Shown one piece after another: positions 1 to 11,190 of a DNA stretch of 64,000 bases. The notes beneath the pieces were generated by a model. The model was not told the DNA's origin. It made no database searches and was given only the letters and a program-made list of their open reading frames with translations. Both the position numbers and the translations under genes were made by a program. Numbering within the stretch: the stretch's first letter is position 1; each line of letters starts with the position of its first letter. Origin of the DNA: Toxorhynchites rutilus septentrionalis (lineage: Eukaryota > Arthropoda > Insecta > Diptera > Culicidae); contig NC_073745.1 in the NCBI RefSeq assembly GCF_029784135.1, positions 238,627,164-238,691,163 on the forward strand, written 5' to 3'.

Positions 1-1440
1 TTCCACGAAAGATTTGTTGAATATTTTACACAGTGGCTCAACAAGAGCTCCATTCGTACGGCAATATACGGCAGAAGGGATTCCTTTCTGGTCCAGGTGA
101 AAATGTACATTTAATTTTCTTGATTGCATAAGTTACCATATTGTGCGTTATTTCCAAGGCATCAATGTTAACTAGATCCACCGGAACATCCGATACAGCC
201 GAGACAAGGTCCTCCGGACTAATTAATTCAGAAGTAAACACTCGCCCACTGATGATTCAACATCATTTGAAAATATGCTGGGAGGTACAGTCGAATTTTT
301 CCGTTTCGAGTTTACATAGCTCCAGAAGTTCTTTGGCCTTTCGCCTCAGATTAGTTTGAACTCGCAAAACGTACCATTTGATCTAAACTCAAAAGATTAC
401 GATACTCGTTGCACGCCAAGTGGAAACTGCGTTTATTTGCCGATCAACGATTACGTAGAAGTCTGCGTTGCGAAGCATTCCGTTTCCGTTTCAATTTCCG
501 CAACTGCCGGGTGCTCCAGGCAGGAGAAACAGTAGGTCGACGAGTTGGGACATTTGAATCCATCCAATTATTTAGCACGGCACACAACGTTTCAGCCATT
601 TCGTCAACAATCAGTCCATCGAGAAGAGCATTAACGCCAGTCAGGAAATCAACTAGAGCATGGAAATCAATCTTGCTATAATCTTACGCAAGCTCGACAT
701 TTTCATTCATATCTTGCGACGGTGCATCTTCGTCAATCAGAGGTGGAGAGGAGATGACAAGAGGCGGATGGTGAAGGTCAGCTGGCAGAAGTGACGAAAC
801 GAATCTCGAGATTTCCACAAGCAAATCAGAGGAACAAAAGAACAAGTCGAGAATTCGCCCTATGTGGTTGCACTCAAGATTCCTTTGGCGCAAATTGAGG
901 AAATCCATGTCATCAATCAACAGGGAGCTAGCCATTGATAACGGAACATAATTCACGGGCTGGATCAGGCCATCAGAACTACTCCAGGAAATTCCAGGTT
1001 GATTATAGTCACCGCATACTAACAAGAGATCGTCATCAGAGTCATTTTTCGCTAGTTCATCAATGGACGCAATATGCCCATTTAGTATATTGAGGTCCTT
1101 GCTCTTGTCTGGCGGAATATAAATTGCACACAGCAGTATCCGCTTGGATCCAATCGTAATCGATGCACACACTTGCTCTAACGTTTCCCCACTGGTTACA
1201 GTTATCCTGTTACTGATGGTGTACGGCGATTAGAACCCCTCCAAAACTCGATTTGTTGCTATTGTTACAGCTTCGGTCGCATCGGTGGACAGTATAGTTG
1301 TTACCAAAAAGCTGCCTCGAATTGATCGCATCGTAGAGCCCCGTCTCAGTTAAAATGATGACATCAAAATTGTAATCCAGGGTGTTGCAATAGAAATCGT
1401 CGATCTTGGTCCGTAGTCCGCGAACGTTTTGGAACTAGAT
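1..1440 (-). pseudogene. LINE ORF2 fragment (Jockey/R1-type): endonuclease and start of RT
   Basis: Decayed second ORF of a non-LTR retrotransposon, read leftward and running off the window. The N-terminal AP-endonuclease part (about 1440-1190, including VIILTETGLYD) is in one frame; 1172-684 is open and carries the catalytic-type motifs CGDYNQPGISW and DLHHPPL. The linker (about 683-400, with DYSKIDFHALVDFL) and the start of the RT domain (241-38, with SPGP as in the SPGPDGIP motif) follow with frameshifts and stops. The same linker order occurs in the copy at 44.6-47.4 kb, which supports a shared family. In the family this ORF nicks target DNA and copies the element RNA by target-primed reverse transcription. 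The copy is dead: it has several frameshifts and a 3-kb insertion just upstream. Clade (Jockey versus R1) is uncertain. Confidence 0.8.
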
Positions 1441-1514
1441 CCATAAACCATCGCGGGTTTTGTTCTGCAACAAGCAATCATCAGGCGCAGGAATAATTGG
1501 TGAATGATATAGAC

Positions 1515-4500
1515 CAGGGATGGCCAAACGGTAGTCCGCGGTCTACCGGTCGCCCGCGTAGGTATTCCGAGGCGCCCGCTAGCTGGTCTAGGATACTGTC
1601 ACCTCCAAACGCAATGGATTAAATATATAATCCCATCTATTGCCGTGAATATTTTATAAGGTTTTTAAGCTAACCTTGATAAAACATATCAGTTGTAAGA
1701 GTAGATTTTTCTTCATTAATGTTTCCGTTCTAATATTTTCTTTAATACTTAGTTGATCGATTATAACTGGTAATAAAGCAAAAAATTCTCACTAGGAACA
1801 ATTTCAACAAAGTTTTCTCCAGGAATATCATTTGTTGAACGACCAATTGAAAATGCTGGAAACATCCGGTATAAGATTTCGAAAATCAATAGAAACCGAG
1901 TTTTAAGTCAGTATTGTAATTTTAATTTTAAAACTATGATAAGTAATGTGAATTAAATGTGCAGATTTATTTCAAGAAATATAGCCATGAATGAAGCAAC
2001 AGTGATGAATGACAAATTGGAAATTTCTAAAATTAAATATTTGGTCCTATTATGTAATTCTAGGTGAACAGCTCTATTTTTTTTTCCAAAATATATATTT
2101 TTATCAAGGCTCATATGGCGTTAGCCTCACGGGGCCGGGAGTCCAATACTTTGACAATTTTTCTTATTATCTATGTTAGTAATATGTAACCGATTACTCG
2201 CGGTTGGCTCGAGGTTAGTATTACAAGTGTTGTCGTAATTGGGATGTTGCTGTCTCCAATGCTCTGTACGTGTGCCCGACACGGGATACTTCCTATTTGG
2301 ATGCAGCTGACCATTAATCAGCAACGCCCCCCTAGTCTGTACCTCATATCTAGCGTGGTGCGTCTTTCTCGACTTGAGGAATCCAGGATAGAATGGTCAC
2401 TAGCCGGCGCAATCATCAGCTCGTGTAGAGTTGTCATGAGCGGTACAACCTTTGGCTCTTGTTGAATGATCCGTGGACTGCACAACCTTTGGCCCGTGTA
2501 TCTGTAAAGAGTGTGTGTATGTATTGCTGCGACTAAGTAAAAGTTTATAGATCGGATATGAGGGATATGAAACAGGGACACAACGAAGGAAACATCATTA
2601 AACGTTGACATCGGCGTTTCTGAGGAACAGGTATAGATGAAGCAGAAGATTAGGATCACGGCTACCTAAGATATCCCGGACGGGGATATCCGATTGTCTG
2701 CCTTGTGCTCTCAGTACTCTAGAGAGCTGAGAGCGAGCAGCATGGAACCGGATACACGACCAGACAATATGCTCGATGTCGTGGTAGCCATCGCCACAAT
2801 CACAAAGATTGTTTGCTGCGAGCCCAATGCGATAGAGATGCGCGTTTAGGTTGTAGTGATTGGACATAAGCCGAGATATCACGCGAATGAAATCACGACC
2901 TACATTCAATCCCTTGAACCATGCACTCGTCGAGACCTTAGGGATAATCATATGTAACCAACGACCGAAGTCATCTTCACTCCACATGCGCTGCCAACTA
3001 ACGAGCGTGTGCTGACGAGGAATGTGAAAAAAATCGTTATAAGCAATTTGCCTTTCAAAAAGTGTGCCTTCTGAAGCACCCACCTTAGCTAGCGAGTCCG
3101 CCTTCTCATTCCCCGGAATCGAGCAATGAGAAGGAACCCATGCTAAGGTAATCTTGAATAATTTTTCGACCAAAACACTCAATAGTTGTCTTATTCTTGT
3201 TAGGAAATAAGATGAGCGTTTATCAACTTTCATTGAGCGGATTGCCTCTATTGAGCTGAGACTGTCTGAAAAAATAAAATAATGGTCGATGGGCAGTGTT
3301 TCAATGATCCCTAGAGCATAGTATATCGCACCCATTTCAGCGACATACACGGAACAAGGATCTTTGAGTTTGAAAGAGGCACTGGAATTTTCATTGAAGA
3401 TGCCGAAGCCAGTGGACCCGTATGTTGCTGTTATAGATACAGTCGGGTGAAAATTGTCGGCATAATTTTTCGAGCTGTTTGGTTTGTTTGTTACATTTCT
3501 GGCGTTTCGCTTTGTGAAACATTTCATCAACGTTTCAAAATATGAATTTTTTTTTGTTTGTTTGAGAAAGAACACGATTCGATAAGATTTTATAGATTTA
3601 CAAATTACGAAAGTTTGTTCGCTGTGATACTTATATGGATCGAATCGACCGTTCGATTGAATTTACATTATAGGGTCCAATATTGCCTATAGAGGGTCCC
3701 CATACCTCTAGGTAATTGAGGAATACAATAACCATCCCTAAAAAAATCAACGATATTGATTAATAGACTTTACAGAAAATAAAATATTACTTATCAATTA
3801 TTTAGTAACCGATTATTTTTATTTTATAGAATAATTCATCATTGAATATTTATTAGTATGACCTATGTTTTCCTTTAATTAACACGTTGAGACCCGCCTC
3901 GGTCCGACGTTGAGCTTTTTGGTAGGAAAGCGCTAACAGACAGGGACTGACAGTTACAAAATAAGAATATAAAAATACATATGGTTTGTTTTCGGATGGT
4001 TTACAAAATCTGACTACATACTAGTCGAATTTCTGACAATTTTCTATTCATGCAATAAGTATCTTTGGGAGCTGGGACCGACACCGATATTGTGCAAACG
4101 CTCTTGATGCGGGTTGAATGGAAAGCGCAGCAAGAAAATTCGGAGCTCAACGTGCTAATCCTCCTATACTCGATCATACAGTCTCTCAGACATAAACTTT
4201 GTTTTGAGGAGCCTGAATTAAAAGACTATTGAAACTAAATGAAGTTGAAGAAAAGGTGTTTTCTGGAGTTTTTTTTAATTTGATTATAACTTTTATTACT
4301 TAATAAATACAACTAACGCCTATAAATACACAATGGTAAAATTACAGATACAGGCACAGTCTGTGATACCGTGCGTTAGTATACGGGTCATGATTTAAAG
4401 CGCGAGTACAGAAGGGTTAAAAGTTTGTTTTATTCATTTTCTAATGACTTTTTGATACCGTCAACGTTGGTAGACCGCCACCCAACATTTGAACAATTAG

Positions 4501-4534
4501 TCGCCCGTAATGCCTAAAAGTTTGGCCACCCCTG
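1515..4534. mobile_element. hAT-like DNA transposon, non-autonomous, with 8-bp TSD
   Basis: Terminal inverted repeats start CAGGGATGGCCAAACG at 1515 and end as the complement of CAGGGGTGGCCAAACTTTTA at 4534. The 8-bp direct repeat ATATAGAC lies at 1507-1514 and again at 4535-4542, the TSD length and TIR start expected of hAT elements. No transposase reading frame is visible in about 1.5 kb of its own sequence (1515-2087 and roughly 3600-4534), so it was probably moved in trans. It landed between ORF1 and ORF2 of the LINE read on the minus strand. A separate 5'-truncated LINE (2088-3575) is nested in it. Confidence 0.85.
2088..3575 (-). pseudogene. 5'-truncated LINE: RNase H domain, CCHC knuckle and 3' UTR, nested in the hAT
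   Basis: Minus-strand open frame 3575-2598 (325 aa) carries an RNase H domain followed by a C-terminal zinc-knuckle pattern (CDCGDGYHDIEHIVWSC). Of the four acidic RNase H positions, the first is lost (TYGS where the sister copy at 31.4-32.6 kb has TDGS); E in AEMGAIYYAL, D in SDSLSS and D in EKADSLAK remain. The 3' UTR runs to about 2088 and its last 310 bp are repeated, nearly unchanged, at 45,878-46,196. The 5' junction is not clear and lies somewhere near 3500-3600. The domain order RT, RNase H, knuckle is seen in I/Loner/R1-related LINEs of mosquitoes; the exact clade is inference. Confidence 0.75.
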
Positions 4535-4653
4535 ATATAGACACTCACCTCTGGTGGAAACCCTAGAGTTTCCACCATACACAGAACGTCGCGAGGAATG
4601 ATTATTAGTAATGGTGTTGACCCTAGGGCTTCCACCGTCCACAAGACAGAGCC

Positions 4654-5690
4654 TTAAGTAGATGCCTGAGTATTGCCGTTGGATCCACGCTGGTTTTTTG
4701 AATAGTCGATGAATTCACGGAATAATAATCCATCGGGCCAAGTCGATGCGTCGAGAGCGAGGTCTTTCAATGATGGATCCAGTCCGATTTTGAAAGAAAC
4801 GAAAGTCAGCTTCGCAGTTTCTGCCTCCTTAGGAACAAGACGTACAACATCAGCAATTTTTTGTATGTCGTCAACAGTTGCTAACGGATGCAATCCAGAT
4901 AGGTTTTCTTCTTCTTGAATGGCGTTAACGTTCCCTGTGGAACTTTTGCCGTCTCAACGTATGCATTAACAAGCGTCATTTATTAATACTTAGTTTAGAT
5001 TTCTTAAGCCAAATAACACGCCTTGAATGTAATCCGAGGGGCAAACTCTTGAATACGCGTGACCACAGTGCAAGTCGAAGGCAATTTCTTTGACGAAAAA
5101 TCCTCCGGCCAGAACGGGAATCGAACCCGAACACCTGGCATGATAATGTGAGACGCTTACCACTCGGCCACGGGTGCACCCTCTAATAGGTAGTATAACC
5201 AGAATTTAGGAGCGGGAATCGATGGTGTCAGGCATGGCAGAGACAAGTCACTGAGATCATTTTTTTTGGTCCCACGGGCAGAAGAAGTGCCATTCACTTC
5301 GCCTTCATTACCACGACGACGTTTAATACCAAGTCTGGGCCATGTATTTTCCATTCTTGGTCGTGTTGGTGGGTGTTCGGCAGAGTTATCAAAGGAGATG
5401 CATTTGTCCACTTTATCATTCATCGATTTCACCAATTTGGTGAAATCGTTGTCCACCAATTGGCATGTTGCACAACTCCTTGCCTTGTGAAAATAAATCT
5501 CTGCTTGCTCGACTTAGGTTGAAACCACAACATTGCGTGCTTATGTGGAAGTAAACCTCACAAAAGCCACAACGTAGTGGCTCAATTTCGTTTATCTGCA
5601 GCTGGCATTCTCCGCATTGTTTTTCTCAATCTTCCAACAATCAAAACAAACGGTGGAATCCAAAACTCGGGGATGTGGTCTCGAGTTATA
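4654..5690 (-). pseudogene. LINE ORF1 (PHD-like finger and RNA-binding protein), interrupted by a SINE
   Basis: First ORF of the LINE whose ORF2 is at 1-1440. N-terminal to C-terminal on the minus strand: a Cys/His cluster with CGECQLQINEIEPLRCGFC then FHISTQCCGF (about 5620-5490), a frameshift near 5460, a basic low-complexity linker (IKRRRGN, 5459-5180), then after the SINE the C-terminal block 4893-4654 with VRLVPKEAE and ASTWPDGLLFREFID and a stop at 4654. The block TWP-G-L-FREF is typical of ORF1 of mosquito LINEs of this kind, which bind element RNA. Joining across the SINE restores a continuous match (FWLYYL, then LSGLHPL). Confidence 0.7.
4906..5178 (-). mobile_element. tRNA-derived SINE, family A, copy 1
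   Basis: The minus strand begins GTGCACCCGTGGCCGAGTGG (A-box-like tRNA head), has a B box GGTTCGATTCCCG and a 3' part of about 190 bp ending in CATTCAAGAAGAAGAA. It is about 95% alike by eye to the copy at 33,522-33,794. A short flanking repeat (ATAGGT at both sides) fits target-primed insertion into ORF1 of the LINE. It would be transcribed by RNA polymerase III from the internal promoter. Confidence 0.85.
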
Positions 5691-5750
5691 TCCTTTGGGA
5701 TCGTTATAACAGTATATTACAAATGAACTTCACACTTCCACGATGTAGAC

Positions 5751-6013
5751 AGGTCCAAGTAAACAGTCAACGACGAAAACAGATTAAAATAATATAGTCA
5801 AACTAGTAAAAAACAAACTCCCAACAGACAAATATTAACACATTGCAAATATGCTGGGAATGTGTTTGCAGCTAAGTTATGAGAAAGTTATGAGAAAGTC
5901 GACGAAGAGAAAATCGAACATAATCGAGCCAGTATATAATCGAGTCTGTTTATAATCGAGTCCGACCTGTATAAACTAAAATGGAAGACCAAATGTGTTG
6001 GTAAGTGGAAAAC
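5751..6013. other. No gene seen; sequence between two LINEs
   Basis: AT-rich sequence with a short internal repeat of ATAATCGAG (three times at about 5921-5960). It may hold the 5' end of the plus-strand LINE that follows, but no boundary can be set. Confidence 0.4.
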
Positions 6014-6275
6014 CCGAGTAATGAATGGTCTGGTTTGAGCTGGCTCATGCCGGGGATTCGGGTTCGATTCCCGTTCTGGTCGGGGGATTTTTCTTCCGGC
6101 TTGCACTGTGGTCACGCGTATTCTAGGGCTTGCCACTCCAGAGTATATTTAAGGCGTGTTATTCGGCATAGAAATCTCAATCAAGTATTACTAATAAAAA
6201 TGACGCAAGTAATGCTACGTCGAGAAGGCAAAAATTCCACTGGAACGTTAGAGCCATCCAAGAAGAAGAAGAAGT
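6014..6275 (+). mobile_element. tRNA-derived SINE, family A, copy 2 (diverged)
   Basis: B box GGTTCGATTCCCG at about 6061-6073, the family body (CACTGTGGTCACGCGTATTC, AAGGCGTGTTATT) and an AAGAAGAAGAAG tail. The A-box head has decayed. It lies directly before the coiled-coil ORF1 of the plus-strand LINE, so it sits in that element's 5' region. No clear TSD found. Confidence 0.75.
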
Positions 6276-6326
6276 AATAAAAGAAAATTTCAAAGGGCCA
6301 CTAGCGAGAAGGACAACGAAATACAC

Positions 6327-6747
6327 ATGTTGAAGGAGGAACTGAAACGCCTCAGACCACAAAGTAGTGAATCGGAAAAGGACAAAGAAATCGAAAGATT
6401 ACGGATGGAATTGATACAAACGAAAAACATATTGGAAGGATTGAAAAAATTTCAGGAAGAAATCGAAGAATTAAAATGCAAAGACAATCAAGCTACCGGA
6501 CAGTCCACGTCAAACATATCCAACTTCTCAAGCCCAGGAACGAAATCACCGAAAACTAAGAAAGTTAAATCTACCATTGACATCAGCAGTGATGACAAAC
6601 ACGATGCATCACAAAATATGTATTCTGTCGATAGAACTTGAAAAGCCAAAACATGTAAAGAGGAAATCTGGCCGTTCCCGTAAAGCGCAAGCTACGAGAA
6701 AGAAAGCAACAGATGAAAACTGTGACTCCAGTGAAATGGAAGTTTTT
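6327..6747 (+). pseudogene. LINE ORF1, coiled-coil and basic tail, one frameshift
   Basis: Starts MLKEELKRL at 6327; charged heptad-like sequence (DKEIERLRMELIQTKNILEG, residues about 20-45) predicts a coiled coil. Open to 6641; a frameshift near 6637 is followed in the next frame by a lysine/arginine-rich tail (VKRKSGRSRKAQATRKKA) and a stop near 6747. A coiled coil plus a basic region suits an ORF1 protein that trimerises and binds RNA, and it precedes the ORF2 endonuclease by about 1 kb, most of which is an inserted mariner. The recognition rests on composition and position, so it is tentative. Confidence 0.5.
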
Positions 6748-6956
6748 TAATAGAATCATTCAATGCCACGTCTTTTTTCTCAAACGTACATGTCTAACAC
6801 GAAATCCAGAAAATAAACATCATCACATCAATTTTCGGTAAATTCATTGAACACACGAGAACATAGCATTGGAGAAGCAGATCTACAACGTAATGAAAAT
6901 GAACATCACAACCAACCTACTAGCAGCAGAATGATCGGCTCAAATAGAGCCAGGCC

Positions 6957-7687
6957 CTTCCTTCCTGGCCGTTAATGAGGGCTTGGCCACCGTCTGAGCC
7001 GCTTCAGCGGGCTTCGACCACGACCGTTTGCGCTTCACGTTATCGTAAGTGATCCACTTTTCATCGCCAGTCACCATCCGCTTCAGAAACGGGTCGATTT
7101 TGTTGCTATTCAGCAGTGATTCACATGCGTCGATACGGTCAAAGATGTTTTTATGCGTCAACGTGTGTGGCACCCATACATCGAGCTTCTTTGTGAATCC
7201 AAGCTTCTTCAAATGGTTAAAAACGGTTTGATGACTTATCCCCAGCTCTTGGCCGATGCTACGGCTGCTACTATGCCGGTCTTTCTCGGCTAATTCAGCG
7301 ATTTTGTCGCAATTTTCGACGACAGGCCTTCCGGAGCGTGGCGCATCTTCGACGACCTCTACACCAGAACGAAAACGTTGAAACCATCGTTGTGCGGTGG
7401 AAACCATAAACTGCACAAATTTAATTGGCAGCTTGAGATGTATTTTTGCCTTTGTCATAGTAGTACTGTAAAATATGTCGGATTTTCTCTTTATTTTGCT
7501 CCATTTTTGCGACACTATAACTCACGAACGACTTAACCAAACAAAACACTGTCAAGGACTATATTATAGCGCATAAAAATACCTTTCCAAAAAGCTATAG
7601 TATGACTCGATACAATTAATACAACTAGAACTACGAGCTTACAACGACACCTCGCGGAAATACCGCAGGACTTTTTTGACAGCCTAA
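6957..7687 (-). mobile_element. Truncated mariner element with transposase fragment
   Basis: The right end carries a mariner-type terminus on the minus strand (TTAGGCTGTCAAAAAAGTCC) next to TA. The minus-strand frame 7515-6940 encodes the N-terminal HTH region (RSIGQELGISHQTVFNHLKK), then WVPHTLTHKN and the first catalytic Asp in VTGDEKWITYDN, then RKRSWSKP. Sequence stops matching just after LTARK (about 6957), so the second and third catalytic residues and the other TIR are gone. In mariners this protein would cut and paste the element at TA; this copy cannot. It was inserted in the spacer between ORF1 and ORF2 of the plus-strand LINE. Confidence 0.85.
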
Positions 7688-7756
7688 TATCCCCCCCGGA
7701 TACAGCTACAGCTCAACAGTAATCATGGGGTAACAAAGCATTACCCCATGATAATT

Positions 7757-10700
7757 TCATGGAACATACAAGGATTCAGAACTGGAAAGGCAGAATTAGA
7801 CTTGTTGATCAACGAAAAGGATCCATTAGTGCTTTGTTTGCAAGAGACCATGTGTTCATCACGTAATCCTCCGCAAATTAACGGTTATAACAGTTCATAA
7901 CAGAGATAGAACTTACTGCCATCGGGCTGCAGGAGGAGTGCTTGTTGCAGTGAAGAACGGTATTGATAGTCAAAGAATTGATACTGACTCCACCTTAGAA
8001 GTCATCATCGTAAAGATCGGACAACCTATAAATACTGTCATCATAAATGCATATTTGTCGCCCAGCAGAAACGTAAACAAAACAGAAATCGAATCACTGA
8101 TTCGTAGTGTGGCTGAACCAATTATATTTGTCGGTAATATAAATGCACACCATCCAAATTTGCAAAAATTTGCAACCAGTTTCAATTCACACCCATGAAG
8201 GAAATGTGGAGTAAGTTCCGTAGAATCCAAGGAAGTGGTAAAACAAACTACATAGGAGCAATAACGTATGATGGCCGAACTGCAACAATCAACCATGAAA
8301 TAGCCGAGTTACTTGCCGAAGCCTTTAGTTTTCTTTCAATCAATGCATCTTACACCGCACAATTTCGTCAGAGAAAAATAATACTTGAAACTCAATCGTT
8401 GTTTGTTCCTGATCAAGCCAATGAAAGGTACAATGAATTTTTTTTTCATGTACGAACTGGAAGAAGCTCTAGATGGAATAAATAGTTCCTCTCCTGGGGA
8501 AGACGAAACGCACTATTCAATGATCACTTACTTATCTCAAGAATGTAAAGCACAACAGTTAATAGCATACAATGACCTGTGGATAGAGTCGATATACCCA
8601 TCGCAATGGACTACATCAAAAATTGTCCCAATTTTTAAAGGGAAAAGCGAACGAGTTAATCCAAAGAATTATAGACCTATTTTCCTAAATAGTTGCGTGG
8701 CAAAAGTTTTCGAACGCATGGTGAATAATCGGCTCGTTTTTCTTCTGGAGTCGAAAAAATTACTTCACCAACATCAATATGGATTTAGAAAAGGAAGGTC
8801 CACAACAGATCACCTAGTGACATTCGAAAAAAACTATACGAGAATTATTGAAGAAAAGGTATTACGCACAAGCAGTGTTTTTGGATATAACAAAAGCGTA
8901 CGATACGACATGGAGGCGCATGGTGTTAGAAAAACTTAGTTCATGGAGCATTGGAGGTCGCTTATGGAAATTCATAGAACAATCATTGAAGAAAAGAACT
9001 TTTCGAGCTGCTGTTAATGGGCGTTTGTCTAACGAAAAAATAATGGAAAATGGTCTGTGTCAGGGATCTGTTCTTAGTGTTACCCTATTTTTAGTAGCTA
9101 TTAACGCTTTAACTGAAGATCTGATCAACGATGTGATCTGTTTCAGATGATGTGGTATTGATATCAGGTGAAAGAACTCAAGAGGATACTGAAACTAGGC
9201 TACAAAGAGCGCTGAACGTGATCAGCAGCTGGAAAGAACGAACGGGTTTCCAAATTTCTGCTGAAAAATGTGCAACCATGATCTTCAAACATTCGAGAGC
9301 TAGGAGAATTGTTTCGACACGTACATTGAAAAAGGATGATACTCCAATCCCCATACGAAAGGTGTATAAATGTTTAGGGATCACTCTCGATCAGCAGCTT
9401 CAATTTAAAAAACATATCGAGCAAATTCGAGCATCGTGTCACCAAAAGCTACACTTAATTCGCTGTGTAGCCAATAAATCGTGGGGCGGCGATAGAGAAA
9501 CATTGTTAAAAATATATAAGGCTACAGTTCTAGAAAAAATGCTTTATGCAGCTCCGGTAATCTCAGCAGTGCGCGATGAAAATTTGAAAAGGTTGGAAAC
9601 GATGCACAATGCCGGACTGAGGGCAATTAATGGAGCATTTTACACCAGACCTATCATCAGCATTCAAGCGGAAGTGGGTATTCCCAGTCTTAGAACACTA
9701 CTTGATCAGCGAACTGTTATATATACAGCAAAAATGAAGGCAAGGAAAGAAGCAGAACGTACAGCAATTGACTCAGATAATTTCATGGAAAGTTCTGATC
9801 GGTACTATTTATCAGACATGGATTCCAGTTCTGGTGAACTTTGGGGATCACCACAATTCACAGGATCCGGTACTACTGAAGAGCGAGGAACGAATATTTT
9901 GGGAAAATTGCAAATATTCCTAGAATATATCATTTCTCCCATACAAGTAGCTCTCCCTGGGAGAGACGATTGATTAAGGTTGATACATCTTTGTTGAATG
10001 CTAGTCGCATGAATGATTTACCAGCATCATTACTACAGCGATTCCTTCTAAGAAAATCGACGAGATATCGAAATCATGAAACTTTATACACGGACGGGTC
10101 TAAACGTGAAGAAAGAAACGGATTTAGCATAATCGATAGAAATACGGTGGAACGCAGAAGAATGGTGGATATTGCGAGCATTTATGCAGCGGAAAGCGAA
10201 GCAGCTAAAGAGGCTTTACTACGAGTAAAGAATAAAGAGGGGACTGGAGCGTACCCTATTTGCACAGATTCGCTCAGTGTAATAACTTCGCTCGGAAGCT
10301 ACAGAATAAGGACGAAATGGAGAGACTGCATGGAAACACTTTACAATACATGTTTCGATAATGGGAAAGATGTCACGTTTTGCTGGATACCGAGTCATAT
10401 TGGTATACCAGGCAACGAGCTTGCTGACCAAGAGGCGAAAGCGTCACTGAACCATACAGTCGACAGATCCATTGCGGTTGATATTCGGGAAGCTAAAACC
10501 CATATAAAGAGACGAATCACCTGGAGATGGCAGGCAGAATGGGATGCTGTGAGGGAGAACAAGCTGAGAGGAGTTAAAAATACGGTTTTACCCTTTACAG
10601 TGACAGCAGAGACAAGAAAAGAAAATGTGATGCTTACTCGATTACGTATAGGTCACACGCTACTTACACATCAGTACCTGCTCGACAGGACAGATGCTCC

Positions 10701-11190
10701 GAATTGTCGGTGGTTTAGTGGACGATTGACCGTAAAGCACATTATAGTTGAGTGTCCCATTATCACATTATAGTGATGTGCTCCCTTGGCCGAGTGGTTA
10801 GCGTCATAACTAACATGCCGGGTGTTCGGGTTCGATTCCCGTTCTGGTCGGGGGAATTTTTCGTCAAAGAAATTTCCTCCGACTTGCACTGTGATCACGC
10901 GTATTCTAGAGCTTGCCACTCAGAATGCATTCAAGGCGTGTTATTTGGCATAGAAATCTCAACTAAGTACTAATAAAAATGACGCAAGTAATACTACGTT
11001 GAGACGGCGAAGTTCCTCTAGGAACGTTAGTGCCATTGAAGAAGAAGAAGTTGAGTGTCCTGGTATAGAATACGAACGTAGGAGTACGGGATTACGAGCA
11101 AATATGCGAGAAGCTCTAGCAGATGGAGAGGATCGAATCAAAAGCATCATGGAGTTTCTGAGGGAAATTGGAATTTATACAGAAATATGA
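7757..11190 (+). pseudogene. LINE ORF2, I/Loner-like: endonuclease, RT, RNase H, zinc knuckle; interrupted by SINE
   Basis: Plus-strand ORF2 with many lesions. The endonuclease starts near 7757 (SWNIQGFRTGK, CLQETMCSS) with a stop and frame change near 7900; at the usual GDFNAHH position it reads GNINAHHP (about 8134), so a key Asp is lost, and its C-terminal part is deleted at about 8195. RT: KNYRPIFLNS, QYGFRKGRST (about 8780), VFLDITKAYD (8876), QGSVLS (9061), a frameshift at about 9135 and SDDVVLIS in place of YADD. RNase H is on 9970-10,757 with all four acidic sites (YTDGS, AAESEA, CTDSLS, ELADQEA). The C-terminal KHIIVECP is split by a SINE and resumes at 11,050 (VECPGIEYERR), ending at 11,190. 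A complete ORF2 would copy its own RNA at the target. Confidence 0.85.
10758..11049 (+). mobile_element. tRNA-derived SINE, family A, copy 3, inside LINE ORF2
   Basis: Head CTTGGCCGAGTGGTTAGCGT, B box GGTTCGATTCCCG, family body and GAAGAAGAAG tail. The 11-bp repeat GTTGAGTGTCC lies at 10,747-10,757 and 11,050-11,060, so this is a clean target-site duplication; both copies read VECP in the ORF2 frame. About 14-20 extra bases before the tRNA head contain a copy of CACATTATAGT from the flank, as if made during second-strand synthesis. Confidence 0.9.

Noticed and set aside
5100..5178. tRNA gene
   Set aside because: A and B boxes are present but the sequence continues into a conserved non-tRNA body with an AAGAAG tail and is repeated with TSDs; it is a SINE. 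The same holds at 6.0, 10.8, 23.5, 33.5, 51.3 and 63.1 kb.
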